This document shows positions 16,879 through 25,366 of a DNA stretch of 33,070 bases, piece after piece (position 1 is the stretch's first letter; each line of letters begins with the position of its first letter). The notes beneath the pieces were generated by a model that was not told the origin of the DNA, ran no database searches, and saw nothing but the letters and a program-made list of their open reading frames with translations. The stretch is taken from NCBI GenBank assembly GCA_000431015.1, contig HF986048.1, positions 15,033 through 48,102 of the forward strand, written 5' to 3'. The DNA is from Alistipes sp. CAG:514 (GTDB lineage Bacteria; Bacteroidota; Bacteroidia; Bacteroidales; UBA932). Position numbers and translations under genes: made by a program.

Positions 16879-17682
16879 ATGACAACAGCGGATTTATATT
16901 CCCAGATAAAGAAAAAAAGTTCGATGCTATGCGTCGGCCTTGACACCGATTTCGCCAAGATCCCCGAGTGCGTGAAGGCCGGCAGGACGGTAGGCGAGGC
17001 TGTGCTGGAGTTCAACAAGCGCATCATTGACGCGACCGCCCCGCATTGCATCGCCTTCAAGCCGAATCTCGCTTTCTATGAGTGCCTTGGAGTGGACGGA
17101 ATGGCCATTCTCGACAAGACGGTCGAGCATATACGTACCAACCATCCGGAGCAGTTTATCATAGCGGACGCCAAGAGGGGAGACACCGGCAACACCGCCA
17201 GGATGTACGCCAAGAGCCTTTTCGAGACCTTCGACTTCGACGCCGTCACCCTTTCCCCGTACATGGGTGGCGAGACCGTCACCCCGTTCCTTGAATATCC
17301 TGGCCGCTATGCAATAGTGGTGGGGCTGTCTTCCAATCCGTCTTCCGTTGATTTCCAGACTGCCGAGAAAGGAGGCAAGCCCCTCTATCAGGTTGTGATG
17401 GAGAGGATGATGGAGATCTCCACTCCCGAGAACATGATGTTCGTGGTAGGTGCCACCAAGGCGGACAAGTTGAAGGAGATCAGGTGCTTCTGCCCCGACA
17501 ACTTCTTCCTTGTCCCAGGTGTCGGCGCACAAGGCGGCAGTGCCGAGGAGGTGATCGCCAACGGAGCCAACTCCAAGGGCGGTCTCCTGATCAACTCCTC
17601 CCGTGGTGTCCTCTACGCCTCCTCCGCCGAGGACTTCGCTGAGGCAGCCGCCGCCGTAGCCGCCCGCACGGCAACCCTATAG
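16879..17682 (+). CDS. pyrF: Orotidine 5'-phosphate decarboxylase
   Basis: The last step of de novo UMP synthesis: decarboxylation of OMP. This 267-residue protein is of the longer type-2 PyrF subfamily. It has LCVGLDTDFAKIP near the N-terminus (substrate-binding Asp), FKPNLAFYE, the catalytic DAKRGDTGNTA motif (Lys/Asp dyad), TLSPYMGGE, and the phosphate-binding GVGAQGG and NSSRGVLYA near the C-terminus. It starts 6 bases after the M20 gene, presumably in one operon. No clear terminator follows; the downstream gap has a TTTTTT run at about 17693-17698 and a low-complexity repeat. Confidence 0.95.
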   Translation: MTTADLYSQIKKKSSMLCVGLDTDFAKIPECVKAGRTVGEAVLEFNKRIIDATAPHCIAFKPNLAFYECLGVDGMAILDKTVEHIRTNHPEQFIIADAKRGDTGNTARMYAKSLFETFDFDAVTLSPYMGGETVTPFLEYPGRYAIVVGLSSNPSSVDFQTAEKGGKPLYQVVMERMMEISTPENMMFVVGATKADKLKEIRCFCPDNFFLVPGVGAQGGSAEEVIANGANSKGGLLINSSRGVLYASSAEDFAEAAAAVAARTATL

Positions 17683-17988
17683 CCGCCCGAGTCTTTTTTA
17701 GAAAGAGTCAAAAGTCCCTCCGCGAGCGCGATTCCCGCCGAATCCCGCCCGCGGAATCTCATTTGCACCTCCGCGGGCGAGAAAACCCGCCTAATCGTGA
17801 CTGCGGAGTTGCCTTGCGGTGTCGTCATTGGAATTATGTGGCGGAAAAACGTCAGCTACCGGCCATAGTTTGTCGGCTACCGTCTATTGTTTATTGTTTA
17901 TCGTCTATCGTTTATTGTCTATCGTTTATTGTCTATTGTCAACAGTCTGTCGTCTGGCGTCTGGCGGTGGCCGTCTATCTGCTGCCGG
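17683..17988. other. Gene-free 306-base gap between convergent pyrF and MATE genes
   Basis: The first part (about 17700-17800) is a GC-rich stretch with two imperfect copies of a CCTCCGCG...CCCGCC unit. The second part (about 17850-17950) is a heptamer tandem repeat, listed separately. A 78-codon frame across it encodes only the repeat-derived IVYCLS series and is not a credible gene. No promoter word is visible. Confidence 0.6.
17881..17936. repeat. Degenerate heptamer tandem repeat, (C/T)GT(C/T)TAT x8
   Basis: Eight consecutive 7-base units all fit YGTYTAT (for example CGTCTAT, TGTTTAT, CGTTTAT). Just upstream, two imperfect copies of a roughly 21-base unit beginning GTCAGCTACCG / GTCGGCTACCG (about 17850-17890) lead into it, and related GTCTGGCG units follow to about 17970. 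It lies between two convergent genes, so it is in the 3' region of both. Confidence 0.85.
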
Positions 17989-19311
17989 CTAACGGCTGAG
18001 GCGGCGGAGGTCGGCGCGGTAGCGGGCGTAGAAGAAGACGCCGGCCAGGGTCAGGCCGATGGGAAAGCCCATCCAGATGCCTTGGAGGCCAAGGCCAGCT
18101 TTGAAGCCGAGGAGGTAGGCGGAGGGGATCGCTATCAGATAGTAACTTATGAAGGCGGCGTACATGATCGGCTTGACATCCTGAATGCCGCGGAGGACGT
18201 TGGCGAAACATAGCTGAAGGCCGTCGCCGAACTGGTAGGCGAAGAGCAGGAAGAAGAGCGAGACGGCCATCGCGGTCACCTCCGGGGAGTCGCTGAAGAC
18301 ACCGGCGGCCTGATAGCGGAAGCAGTAGAGCAGGACCGACAGTGTGGCGGAGATGCCCAGCGTCATGAAGTAGCCTTTGCGGGAATATTCACGGACGGAT
18401 TTGAAGTCCTTTCTGCCGAAGGCGTTGCTGACCAGGATCGAGACGGCGAACGAGAGTCCCTGCATCATCAGGAAGAAAAGTTGCGAGATGGTGATGACTA
18501 CCTGATGGGCGGCAAGTTGCAGCACTCCGAGCCAACCGGCCATAACGGCGGCGAACGTGAAGGTGGAGGATTCCAGGGCCATCTGGATTCCGACTGGGTA
18601 GCCCATCTTCAGGACACCCTTCATCTCTATGCGCGAGACTAGCGCCTCCTTGATCGCGCGGGCATATTCATTCATCTTTCTTGATTTGAATATGTAGGCG
18701 ACAAACAGGCAGAGTATCAGGATCCTGGAGACGAGGGTGCTGATCCCCGCGCCGGTGAGACCCATCTCGGGGAAGCCTAACTTGCCGTAGATCAGTACCC
18801 AGTTCCCGAATATGTTGAGAAGGTTCCCGAGCATCAGCAGGGTCATCGAGATCATCGGGCGGCAGATGCCGTCGGTGAATTGCTTGAGGACGTTGAAGCC
18901 AAGGGCGAACAGTGTCGAGATCCCCACGATGATGAAATACGGTCTGATCAGGGGCAGGAGTTCCGGATCCTGCCCGAAATGTCCGAGGCAGAAATAGATG
19001 ATGGTCAGCAGGATAAGGCTTATCCCGCCGAGAATCCCGTTCACCGTCAGTCCGTTTTTAAGCGTGGAGCCTATTCCCTTGATGTTTCCTGTCCCGTTGT
19101 GCGCTCCGATCATCGGAGTCATCCCTGCTGCGAACCCAAGCTCTGTCATGATGAACAGGTTAAGGATGTTGTTCACGAACGAGGATGCCGCCAGCTCGTC
19201 CACGCTGTGCCATCCTATCATGATGTTGTCCGCGAAAGCCAGTATGATGACGCAGGCCTGGCCGAGCATGATGGGCAGACCTATTCTTAGAATCTCTCTT
19301 ATCTTGTTCAT
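17989..19311 (-). CDS. MATE-family efflux transporter (NorM/DinF type)
   Basis: An inner-membrane cation/drug antiporter of about 440 residues with roughly twelve hydrophobic helices in two related halves. The first half contains GLPIMLGQACVIILAFADNIMIGW and ELGFAAGMTPMIGAHNGTG. The second starts near MGYPVGIQMALESSTFTFA and contains QLAAHQVVITISQLFFLMMQGLSFAVSILVSNAFG, all MatE-domain hallmarks. The substrate is unpredictable (toxins, drugs or metabolites). The EamA gene stop directly abuts a GTG at 19317; ATG 19311, six bases on, is the better start. It is the second gene of a two-transporter minus-strand operon, converging on pyrF. Confidence 0.92.
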   Translation of the reverse strand: MNKIREILRIGLPIMLGQACVIILAFADNIMIGWHSVDELAASSFVNNILNLFIMTELGFAAGMTPMIGAHNGTGNIKGIGSTLKNGLTVNGILGGISLILLTIIYFCLGHFGQDPELLPLIRPYFIIVGISTLFALGFNVLKQFTDGICRPMISMTLLMLGNLLNIFGNWVLIYGKLGFPEMGLTGAGISTLVSRILILCLFVAYIFKSRKMNEYARAIKEALVSRIEMKGVLKMGYPVGIQMALESSTFTFAAVMAGWLGVLQLAAHQVVITISQLFFLMMQGLSFAVSILVSNAFGRKDFKSVREYSRKGYFMTLGISATLSVLLYCFRYQAAGVFSDSPEVTAMAVSLFFLLFAYQFGDGLQLCFANVLRGIQDVKPIMYAAFISYYLIAIPSAYLLGFKAGLGLQGIWMGFPIGLTLAGVFFYARYRADLRRLSR

Positions 19312-19317
19312 CTCCAC

Positions 19318-20370
19318 TTATTTGCTCCCTGGTTTGCCTTTGCTGAGGATGATGGTGACCACAGCGATGAGGATCAGCAGGATGCCGGTTGCCAGGTTGA
19401 CGGTCATTGCTTCGTGGAAGACGGTCAGGCCGATCACTACGGCGGTCAGAGGCTCAAGTGCGCCCATGATGGCGGTCGGGGTGGAGCCTATGATGCGGAC
19501 GGAGATGCCCATCGAGACAAGCGAGAGGACGGTTGGAACGATTGCGAGCATCCATGAATATGCCCACGCCCGTCCTGTGACAAGCGGCAGGATGTGGCGT
19601 TCCGGCGAGGTGAGCGAGAAGATAACGATTGACAGGGCGCAGACTATCAGTACGTAGAAGGTGAGCTTCATCGCTGACATCTCCAGCCGGTGGATGCTGA
19701 CGCTATGTGGCAGCGGAATTATCCTGGCAAGCCTGTTGTGGCTGCCTTTGAGTTCGGATTCGGGGGCGGAGGCCCGGTTGGCTACTATTATATATAGGGC
19801 GTAGCTTAGAGCCGACACCATCACCAGAAGCACTCCTACTGTGCTGAGGAGGGTCTTGCCGTCGCCTTTGTAGAGGAGGAAGACTCCGATGAGGGAGAGG
19901 GCTATGGCCACGGCGGTGGCCTTGGTGATCTTCTCACCGTAGAGCATCGCCATCAGCACGGCTGTCATCACCGGGTAGACGAAGAGCAGTGAGCAGGCGA
20001 CTCCGCTGTCCATGTAGAGGAAGCTGCAATAAAGCGTCAGGGAGGACACGACGAACAGCAGGCCGAGTGCCGTCAGCGTTGAAAGCTCGCCGCGGCTGAT
20101 CCTGAAGGTCTCGTAGGATCCGGTCGTTTCGGTGGCCGCCGGGTCGGTCGAGGCGCGATGAGAGGCGTTCCTCTTCCCGAGCAGCATCTTCCCGGCGATG
20201 ATCACTCCGATGATAAGCGCCGCCAGCCCGTACCTGTAGAACAGCACGGACTCGACATTCAGCCCCTCCTCGTAGAGGTACTTGGCACCCAATGGATTGG
20301 CTCCGTAACTAACAGCGGCCAAAATACCGAAAAAGAACCCTTTGGCCTTACTTTCCTTAGCTCTAACCAT
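19318..20370 (-). CDS. EamA/DMT-superfamily transporter
   Basis: A 350-residue inner-membrane permease with ten predicted helices in two EamA halves. Helix 1 contains GILAAVSYGANPLGAKYLY, and the helix 3-4 region LYCSFLYMDSGVACSLLFVYPVMTAVL has the usual EamA turn. The second half ends GALEPLTAVVIGLTVFHEA. Two hydrophilic loops are longer than usual: about 64-98 between helices 2 and 3, and about 203-234 between helices 6 and 7. DMT members export amino acids, nucleosides or other small metabolites; the substrate here is unknown. The start at ATG 20370 follows a minus-strand promoter at 20393-20400. The MATE gene follows with no gap. Confidence 0.9.
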   Translation of the reverse strand: MVRAKESKAKGFFFGILAAVSYGANPLGAKYLYEEGLNVESVLFYRYGLAALIIGVIIAGKMLLGKRNASHRASTDPAATETTGSYETFRISRGELSTLTALGLLFVVSSLTLYCSFLYMDSGVACSLLFVYPVMTAVLMAMLYGEKITKATAVAIALSLIGVFLLYKGDGKTLLSTVGVLLVMVSALSYALYIIVANRASAPESELKGSHNRLARIIPLPHSVSIHRLEMSAMKLTFYVLIVCALSIVIFSLTSPERHILPLVTGRAWAYSWMLAIVPTVLSLVSMGISVRIIGSTPTAIMGALEPLTAVVIGLTVFHEAMTVNLATGILLILIAVVTIILSKGKPGSK

Positions 20371-20392
20371 ATTCCTTGTTCAAAATCGGCTG

Positions 20393-20400
20393 CAAAGATA
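20393..20400 (-). promoter_or_regulatory. Promoter -7 element (TATCTTTG) for the transporter pair
   Basis: An exact TAnnTTTG on the minus strand, 22 bases before the EamA ATG. No well-spaced -33 TTG is seen. Confidence 0.6.
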
Positions 20401-20511
20401 GCATTTTTCTATATTCTTTGGCGACCGTCGGCAAGAAGTGTCCTGACGGACTCTGGCGGAATGAATATTCCTAATGATTATTCACGCGTGTAGGATTATT
20501 CGGATATTTTT

Positions 20512-20524
20512 CTAACTTTGTTAG
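20512..20524 (+). promoter_or_regulatory. Promoter of the AraC-type regulator, -7 TAACTTTG inside an inverted repeat
   Basis: TAACTTTG at 20513-20520 matches TAnnTTTG 50 bases before ATG 20571. It is embedded in the inverted repeat CTAAC-TTT-GTTAG (20512-20524), which could be a binding site for a repressor or for the encoded AraC protein itself. Confidence 0.6.
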
Positions 20525-20570
20525 TTCAAAGCCGGAACAACCCACTTGCCCGCTTTGCCACAGATTTGAA

Positions 20571-22241
20571 ATGACACACACTAGACCGCTACTGATACAC
20601 ATATTCCTTTTGCTCGCAGTGTCCGCATATTCGCAGAATGTGGACTCGCTGATCACGGCGTTCGACCATCAGAGAGGGAAGGCCGCTGTCGGCACCGCCG
20701 AACGTTTCTTTGATTTCCTGGCGGACGAGGATTTCTCTGACGGAAGGATCATGATCCATCCCGGCAGTGGCGCGGACAGCGTCAGGGCGCTCACCTGGTA
20801 CTGGGCCGCGGAGTGATACTATGACATCCAGGACTACGACAAGTCCATTGAATATGCCGGCAAGGCACTGGCCTCCAGTCGGAAAGCCGGAACGAAGGAG
20901 ATAGAGTGCGACTGCTGCAACACCTTGTCCATAGCCTTGTTCCGCAAATCTGACTACCATCGGGCCTTGGAGCTTGCCCGTGACGCGCTGATGCTCGGGC
21001 GCGAGCTTAAGGATGACGGGCTGATGGCCTGCTCACTGAACACCTTGGCGGGGATCTGCCTCGCGTCAAAGCAGCCGGCGGAAGGTCTGAAGTACGTTTT
21101 GGAGGCCATCGGGATCTGTGAGAGGCAGAAGGACTCGCTTAGATTGGCCATCCGCTGCGGCATGGCCGCCGAGATCTACCACAGCCTTGGGGATGATGAG
21201 GTCAGCCTGAAGTATTCCCGCCGCGCCTATGAGATCAACACCGCGATGGGACTAAGGGACAAGGCGGCGGTGAGGCTGTCGCAGATGGCGGCGGCGCAGA
21301 TCGCCATGGAACGGTACGATGAGGCGGAGGAGTCCTTGCTGAAGGCTCTGCCGGAGCTTGAGAAGGCCGGCAACATGCAGTCGTGGGCCATCTGCTGCAA
21401 TCAGCTTGGGGAGATCTGTCTTCAGAAAGAAGATAAACCAGGGGCCGCTGAATATTTCAACTCGGCTCTCAGGGTGTTCGCCGAGAAAGGGGACGCCTAT
21501 AACATGAGTCATTCCCATCTGGGACTCAGCAAGGCTCTTGTGCCGCGCAACTCGGACGAGGCCGTGGCCCATCTGATGCAGTACACCCAGATCAAGGACT
21601 CGCTCTACGACAGCGGGATGAACCAGGGACTCAACGAGTACAACGCCCTTTACCGCAACGAGCAGATAAGCAGCGAACGGGACAGGCATCTGATCTCCAA
21701 GCGCAGGATCCTGGCGTTCGGCATAGCGGCTGTTCTGTTGCTTTCTTTCTTTGTCCTGCTTCTTGTCCGCAGGAACAGGTCGATCAAGTCTACCCTTGTC
21801 GATGCGATGGATAAGCTTGACGTGGCCAAGAATCGTGTGCCGGCGCACAATCCAAGAAAGCAGGACATGGTGGAGATGCTGAAGGCGGAGGTGAGGAGGC
21901 AGATCCTTGAGGGGAGGGAAGTCGATCTTCAGGAGGCTGCCGCAGCTCTCTGTACGTCCAGGGCGAATCTTAACCGCCAGATTAAGACGCAGACCGGAGA
22001 GAGCAGCAGCAATCTGGTGAGCGGAGTCAGGGTGGACATGGCAAAGGAGATCCTGGCCTCTCAAAAAGACAGGCCGATTTCTGATGTCGCGGCGTTCTGC
22101 GGCATCAGTGACGTGTCCCATTTCATCTCGGTCTTCAAGAAGGTCACAGGTGTGACTCCGAAGCAGTGGCGTGACGGAAATGCGGGGAAGGAGGACCCGC
22201 AGAAGGAGGTTTTTGGTAAAAATATGGCAAAAGAGGCATAA
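20571..22241 (+). pseudogene. TPR-transmembrane-AraC regulator interrupted by one in-frame TGA
   Basis: A 556-position reading frame is open throughout except for a TGA at 20814-20816 (codon 82). Before it come a signal peptide (MTHTRPLLIHIFLLLAVSAYS) and the first helices, ending LTWYWAAE. After it the same frame continues YYDIQDYDKSIEYAGKAL and further TPR-like helical pairs. A single membrane helix (LAFGIAAVLLLSFFVLLLV, about residues 384-402) follows, then an AraC-type helix-turn-helix domain ending KKVTGVTPKQWRDG. The architecture is that of Bacteroidota one-component membrane regulators: periplasmic sensor, cytosolic DNA-binding domain. Downstream of the TGA the only early start is a TTG at 20925. 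The gene may be a fresh pseudogene, a sequencing error or, less likely, read through. A terminator overlaps its last codons. Confidence 0.85.
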
Positions 22242-22261
22242 ATTGTCTCTTTTGCCATATT
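22221..22261 (+). terminator. Terminator overlapping the end of the AraC gene
   Basis: A perfect 15-bp inverted repeat (arms 22221-22235 and 22247-22261, AATATGGCAAAAGAG and complement) is followed by ATTTTTGTCC. The left arm encodes most of the final residues NMAKEA before the TAA, so it is part coding and part terminator. Confidence 0.85.
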
Positions 22262-22280
22262 ATTTTTGTCCTATACTTCG

Positions 22281-22288
22281 TAACTTTG
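22281..22288 (+). promoter_or_regulatory. Promoter -7 element (TAACTTTG) for the TMEM43 gene
   Basis: An exact TAnnTTTG, 60 bases before ATG 22349. A second exact match, TATTTTTG at 22261-22268, overlaps the terminator tail and is a less likely alternative. Confidence 0.6.
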
Positions 22289-22348
22289 TGGTGCGATATG
22301 ACCTAATTATTGATACAATTTAATAATACAAACTAAAAACAAGTTATT

Positions 22349-23530
22349 ATGGCTTACACAGAGACGACAACGACCACCTATGGTCAGCGCGTGAAAAAAT
22401 CTTTCGGAGGCATCGGTTCAGGTATCCTCCTCTTCATTGTCGGCACGATCCTCCTTTGGTGGAACGAGGGCAGGGCTGTCAAGACAACCAAAATGCTGAA
22501 CGAGGCGGCGGGTGTGACTGTCGAGATGACGGACATCGGCACCATCGACCCTCAGTTCGACGGCAAGCTTGTCCATGCGACAGGAATGACCGCCACCATC
22601 GACTCGCTCATCGATTCCGATTTCGGAGTAGGGGTGACCGCGGTTAAGTTCAACAGAAAGGTTGAGTACTATCAGTGGGTGGAGAACTCCAAGAGTCAGA
22701 CCAAGGACAAGATAGGCGGAGGCCAGGAGACCGTCACGACCTACACGTATGAGAAGAAATGGGTAAATTCCCCTGTGGCTTCAGAGAATTTCCACGATCC
22801 TGAGTATCAGGGGGCGAACAGGATCAGAATCGCGATTGACGATCTGAGACAGACCGCCGAGAACGTTTCGTTCGGCGCCTATCGCCTGACAAAGAGCCAG
22901 ATCTCATCCATTTCCGGCGACCAGCCTTATGTCTTCTCTGAGAAGGACAGCGAAAGGATCTCCAACGAACTGTTCAAGGAGGAATGCCTGATAGACACCA
23001 CACTTACTGTCAAGGTTCAGAACAATGTGATCAGCTTCGGCTCCAATTCCGGAACTCCGCAGGTCGGTGATGTGCGCGTTACCTTCACAAAGGTTCTTCC
23101 GGGAGAGGTTTCCCTTATGGCTCAGGTCAGCGGCGACACGTTCGTGCCATTCACGGCCAAGAACGGCAAGTCTTTCAGCGTGCTTGAGATGGGAGTGAAG
23201 TCAGCCGACCAGATGTACGAGGGACAGCACTCGGCCAACAAGATCTGGCTCTGGATTCTCAGAGTTCTTGGTATATTCCTTGTGATCGGAGGTCTGAAGG
23301 GCATCTTCGGCTTCATCGAGACTCTCGCCAAGGTGGTTCCGTTCATCGCCAACATCATCGGGGCCGGTGTCGGTCTGGTCTGCTCGATTGTCGGCTTCGC
23401 CTGGTCTTTCATCGTGATTGCCATCGCCTGGCTCGCCTATAGGCCAGTGCTTGGAATCTCGCTCATTGTGATCGCCGTAGCGCTGGTCATCTTCCTTGCG
23501 CGCGGAAAGAAAAAGGTGCAGACAGCGTGA
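22349..23530 (+). CDS. TMEM43-family membrane protein
   Basis: A 393-residue protein matching the TMEM43 (LUMA) family shared by bacteria and animals. It has a short N-terminus, a first membrane helix (about 21-40, ILLFIVGTILLWW) followed at once by the family signature NEGRAVKT, a large soluble domain (about 45-300) containing YYQWVE and KKWVNSP-type segments, and three C-terminal hydrophobic segments (about 305-388) ending in a basic tail. In animals the protein sits in inner nuclear membrane/ER; the function of bacterial members is not established. ATG 22349 follows an A-rich leader. The beta-helix gene starts 62 bases after its stop with no visible promoter, so they may be co-transcribed. 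Confidence 0.85.
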   Translation: MAYTETTTTTYGQRVKKSFGGIGSGILLFIVGTILLWWNEGRAVKTTKMLNEAAGVTVEMTDIGTIDPQFDGKLVHATGMTATIDSLIDSDFGVGVTAVKFNRKVEYYQWVENSKSQTKDKIGGGQETVTTYTYEKKWVNSPVASENFHDPEYQGANRIRIAIDDLRQTAENVSFGAYRLTKSQISSISGDQPYVFSEKDSERISNELFKEECLIDTTLTVKVQNNVISFGSNSGTPQVGDVRVTFTKVLPGEVSLMAQVSGDTFVPFTAKNGKSFSVLEMGVKSADQMYEGQHSANKIWLWILRVLGIFLVIGGLKGIFGFIETLAKVVPFIANIIGAGVGLVCSIVGFAWSFIVIAIAWLAYRPVLGISLIVIAVALVIFLARGKKKVQTA

Positions 23531-23592
23531 GTGGTCTGATAGGGTTACTTACGTGTGATGATTATTATCAAATAGCATAAAATCAACAAATT

Positions 23593-25218
23593 ATGAAAAT
23601 TCTAGCAAACATGAGGAAAGCGTTTGGCCTGGCTCTGGCCTTTGCTATCGCATTGTCCTTGAGCGCTCCGGCCCAGGGGCAGAGCGTCTTGAACCAGATC
23701 GGCAAGCGTGCCAAGAACGCGGTCAACACCAGAACTACCATGGGGGCTGACAGAGCTATCCAGAGGACATTGGACAAAGCGGAGAACGCTATTGAGAAGG
23801 GAGTGACCAACGCGGGAAGAGGACGTTCCGGGAAGGGAAACGCTCCGACTGTCGGTAAAGGTTCGGCTGCAGGCGGCGGAGCCGTGGCTGGCAATGGATC
23901 AGTGGCCGGCAACTCCGGCGGCGGCACCATCTACTATGTAAGCGAGGCCGGCAACAACAAGAACGACGGCCTCAGCCCTCAGACTCCTGTGAAGAATCTG
24001 CAGAAGGCTTTGGACATCGCCCCTGCCGGCGCCACTGTCTATGTGGCCGAGGGCAACTATTACGGCATGCTCCGTTCAGGCAACATTTTCGTCCGCAAGC
24101 CTGTCTACATCTATGGCGGTTTCAACGAGGATTTCTCCGCCCGTGACATCCTGACCTACCGTACATTGGTTCAGCCTACTCCTGAGTCCAACGGCAGCGC
24201 CAAGGCTCCTACGGTACAGCTGGAGGTCAATGTGGCCAAGTACGGCAACAATCTTGAGTACAGGAGCCCGGACGTGCTGTTCGACGGTATCATCTTCGAC
24301 CGCGGCAACTCGATTTCCTACTATGCCGGCAACGACGAGGAGCAGAAGGGTCAGCCGGAAGGCGTCGAGACCACCAAGATGAATCCTATCGGATCCAAGG
24401 GAATGGGCGGTGCGGATCTCTCCAATCTGGAGACCTACACGAAGGAGACCTGCATCCTCTACCTGAACAACTCGAACGTGGATCTGACCGTTCACAACTG
24501 TGCGTTCATCAACGCTCCTAACCATGTGATCCTTGGCCTTTTCAGGGGTAGCCTGACGATTGACAACAACATATTCGTGAACTGTAGGATGGAGGCTATG
24601 GATGCCCGCGGCTCGGATCCGAAGGAGAATTCCAGGATTGACTTCACCAACAACACGGTGCTGTTCATGTGGTCGTTCAAGCAGAACCTTGAGACCATGG
24701 GCTATGGCTTCCGTTTCCAGCCTGGCACGGATTGCTATCTGGCCAACAACATCTTTGGCTGCTCGATGTTCACGGCGCTTGACTACACGCACATCGACAG
24801 CGACAAGAACCGTGAGGCCACCCGCAACACCACTGTGGTGAACAACGTGTTCTTCCTCAATAGGATGGGCGACCTTTCTATCCCTGGCGGCGGCAATTTC
24901 ATCAACATCAGCAGCGCCGATTTCTCTGACATTGAATACATCGACTCCGAGAGTGGCAACACGACCGTCACGGACGCCAACATATTCAAAGGCAAGATTG
25001 ACGAGGCCTATCTGAAGGGATTCCTCAATGCGTCGTACACGGCTGAGATGCAGCACAACCCGAATTCGGCGGTGAACACCTTCCGTTCGGCGCTCGGCAT
25101 GAACCAGATCGGCACAATGACCTCCAAGGTCACGATGTACGCCAACCGCTACAACTGGGAGAAGGCCCTCCTGATCTTCGGCGCGATGCCAGGCTATGGC
25201 GCGCAGCTCCCGGAGTAA
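23593..25218 (+). CDS. Secreted right-handed parallel beta-helix protein
   Basis: A 541-residue protein. The signal peptide ends near residue 31 (LALAFAIALSLSAPAQGQ). A helical, charged segment follows (about 32-78, containing NQIGKRAKNAVN and ADRAIQRTLDKAENAIEKG), then a Gly/Ser-rich linker (about 80-112). The remainder opens IYYVSEAGNNKNDGLSPQTPVKNLQ, the usual entry to a DUF1565/pectate-lyase-like beta-helix, with repeated rungs such as NNSNVDLTVHNCAFINAPN and LTIDNNIFVNCRM. Such folds bind or cleave polysaccharides, but I see no catalytic residues I can assign. It may be a surface adhesin or glycan-binding protein. A terminator follows at 25253-25280. Confidence 0.85.
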   Translation: MKILANMRKAFGLALAFAIALSLSAPAQGQSVLNQIGKRAKNAVNTRTTMGADRAIQRTLDKAENAIEKGVTNAGRGRSGKGNAPTVGKGSAAGGGAVAGNGSVAGNSGGGTIYYVSEAGNNKNDGLSPQTPVKNLQKALDIAPAGATVYVAEGNYYGMLRSGNIFVRKPVYIYGGFNEDFSARDILTYRTLVQPTPESNGSAKAPTVQLEVNVAKYGNNLEYRSPDVLFDGIIFDRGNSISYYAGNDEEQKGQPEGVETTKMNPIGSKGMGGADLSNLETYTKETCILYLNNSNVDLTVHNCAFINAPNHVILGLFRGSLTIDNNIFVNCRMEAMDARGSDPKENSRIDFTNNTVLFMWSFKQNLETMGYGFRFQPGTDCYLANNIFGCSMFTALDYTHIDSDKNREATRNTTVVNNVFFLNRMGDLSIPGGGNFINISSADFSDIEYIDSESGNTTVTDANIFKGKIDEAYLKGFLNASYTAEMQHNPNSAVNTFRSALGMNQIGTMTSKVTMYANRYNWEKALLIFGAMPGYGAQLPE

Positions 25219-25252
25219 GGGTATAGCCACTTATGTATTGACGTTTTAGTGC

Positions 25253-25280
25253 AGTGTCCCGGATCCGTGTCCGGGGCACT
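25253..25280 (+). terminator. Terminator after the beta-helix gene
   Basis: An 11-bp stem with one G-U pair (arms 25253-25263 AGTGTCCCGGA and 25270-25280 TCCGGGGCACT), a 6-base loop, then TTTCTACTTTCT. It lies 34 bases after the stop. Confidence 0.8.
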
Positions 25281-25366
25281 TTTCTACTTTCTGGCTGGCA
25301 TATTCCTCTTCTCCGCCGCATCTTCCTCGGCCACCGGACCGGACGAAGCGAACCTTCCGAAGTGAC

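Noticed and set aside
17881..17936. Possible CRISPR array
   Set aside because: Units are 7 bases, directly abutting, with no spacers and no cas genes nearby.
17763..17999. 78-codon plus-strand frame with an IVYCLS series
   Set aside because: The repetitive peptide is simply the heptamer DNA repeat translated. It has no promoter word or credible start context.
20814..20816. TGA read as selenocysteine or as tryptophan by code change
   Set aside because: No SECIS-like structure or selenoprotein context is seen, and other genes in the window end in TGA normally.
24076..25230. 384-codon minus-strand frame opposite the beta-helix gene
   Set aside because: No signal, motif or promoter. The plus-strand frame has a signal peptide and beta-helix rungs.
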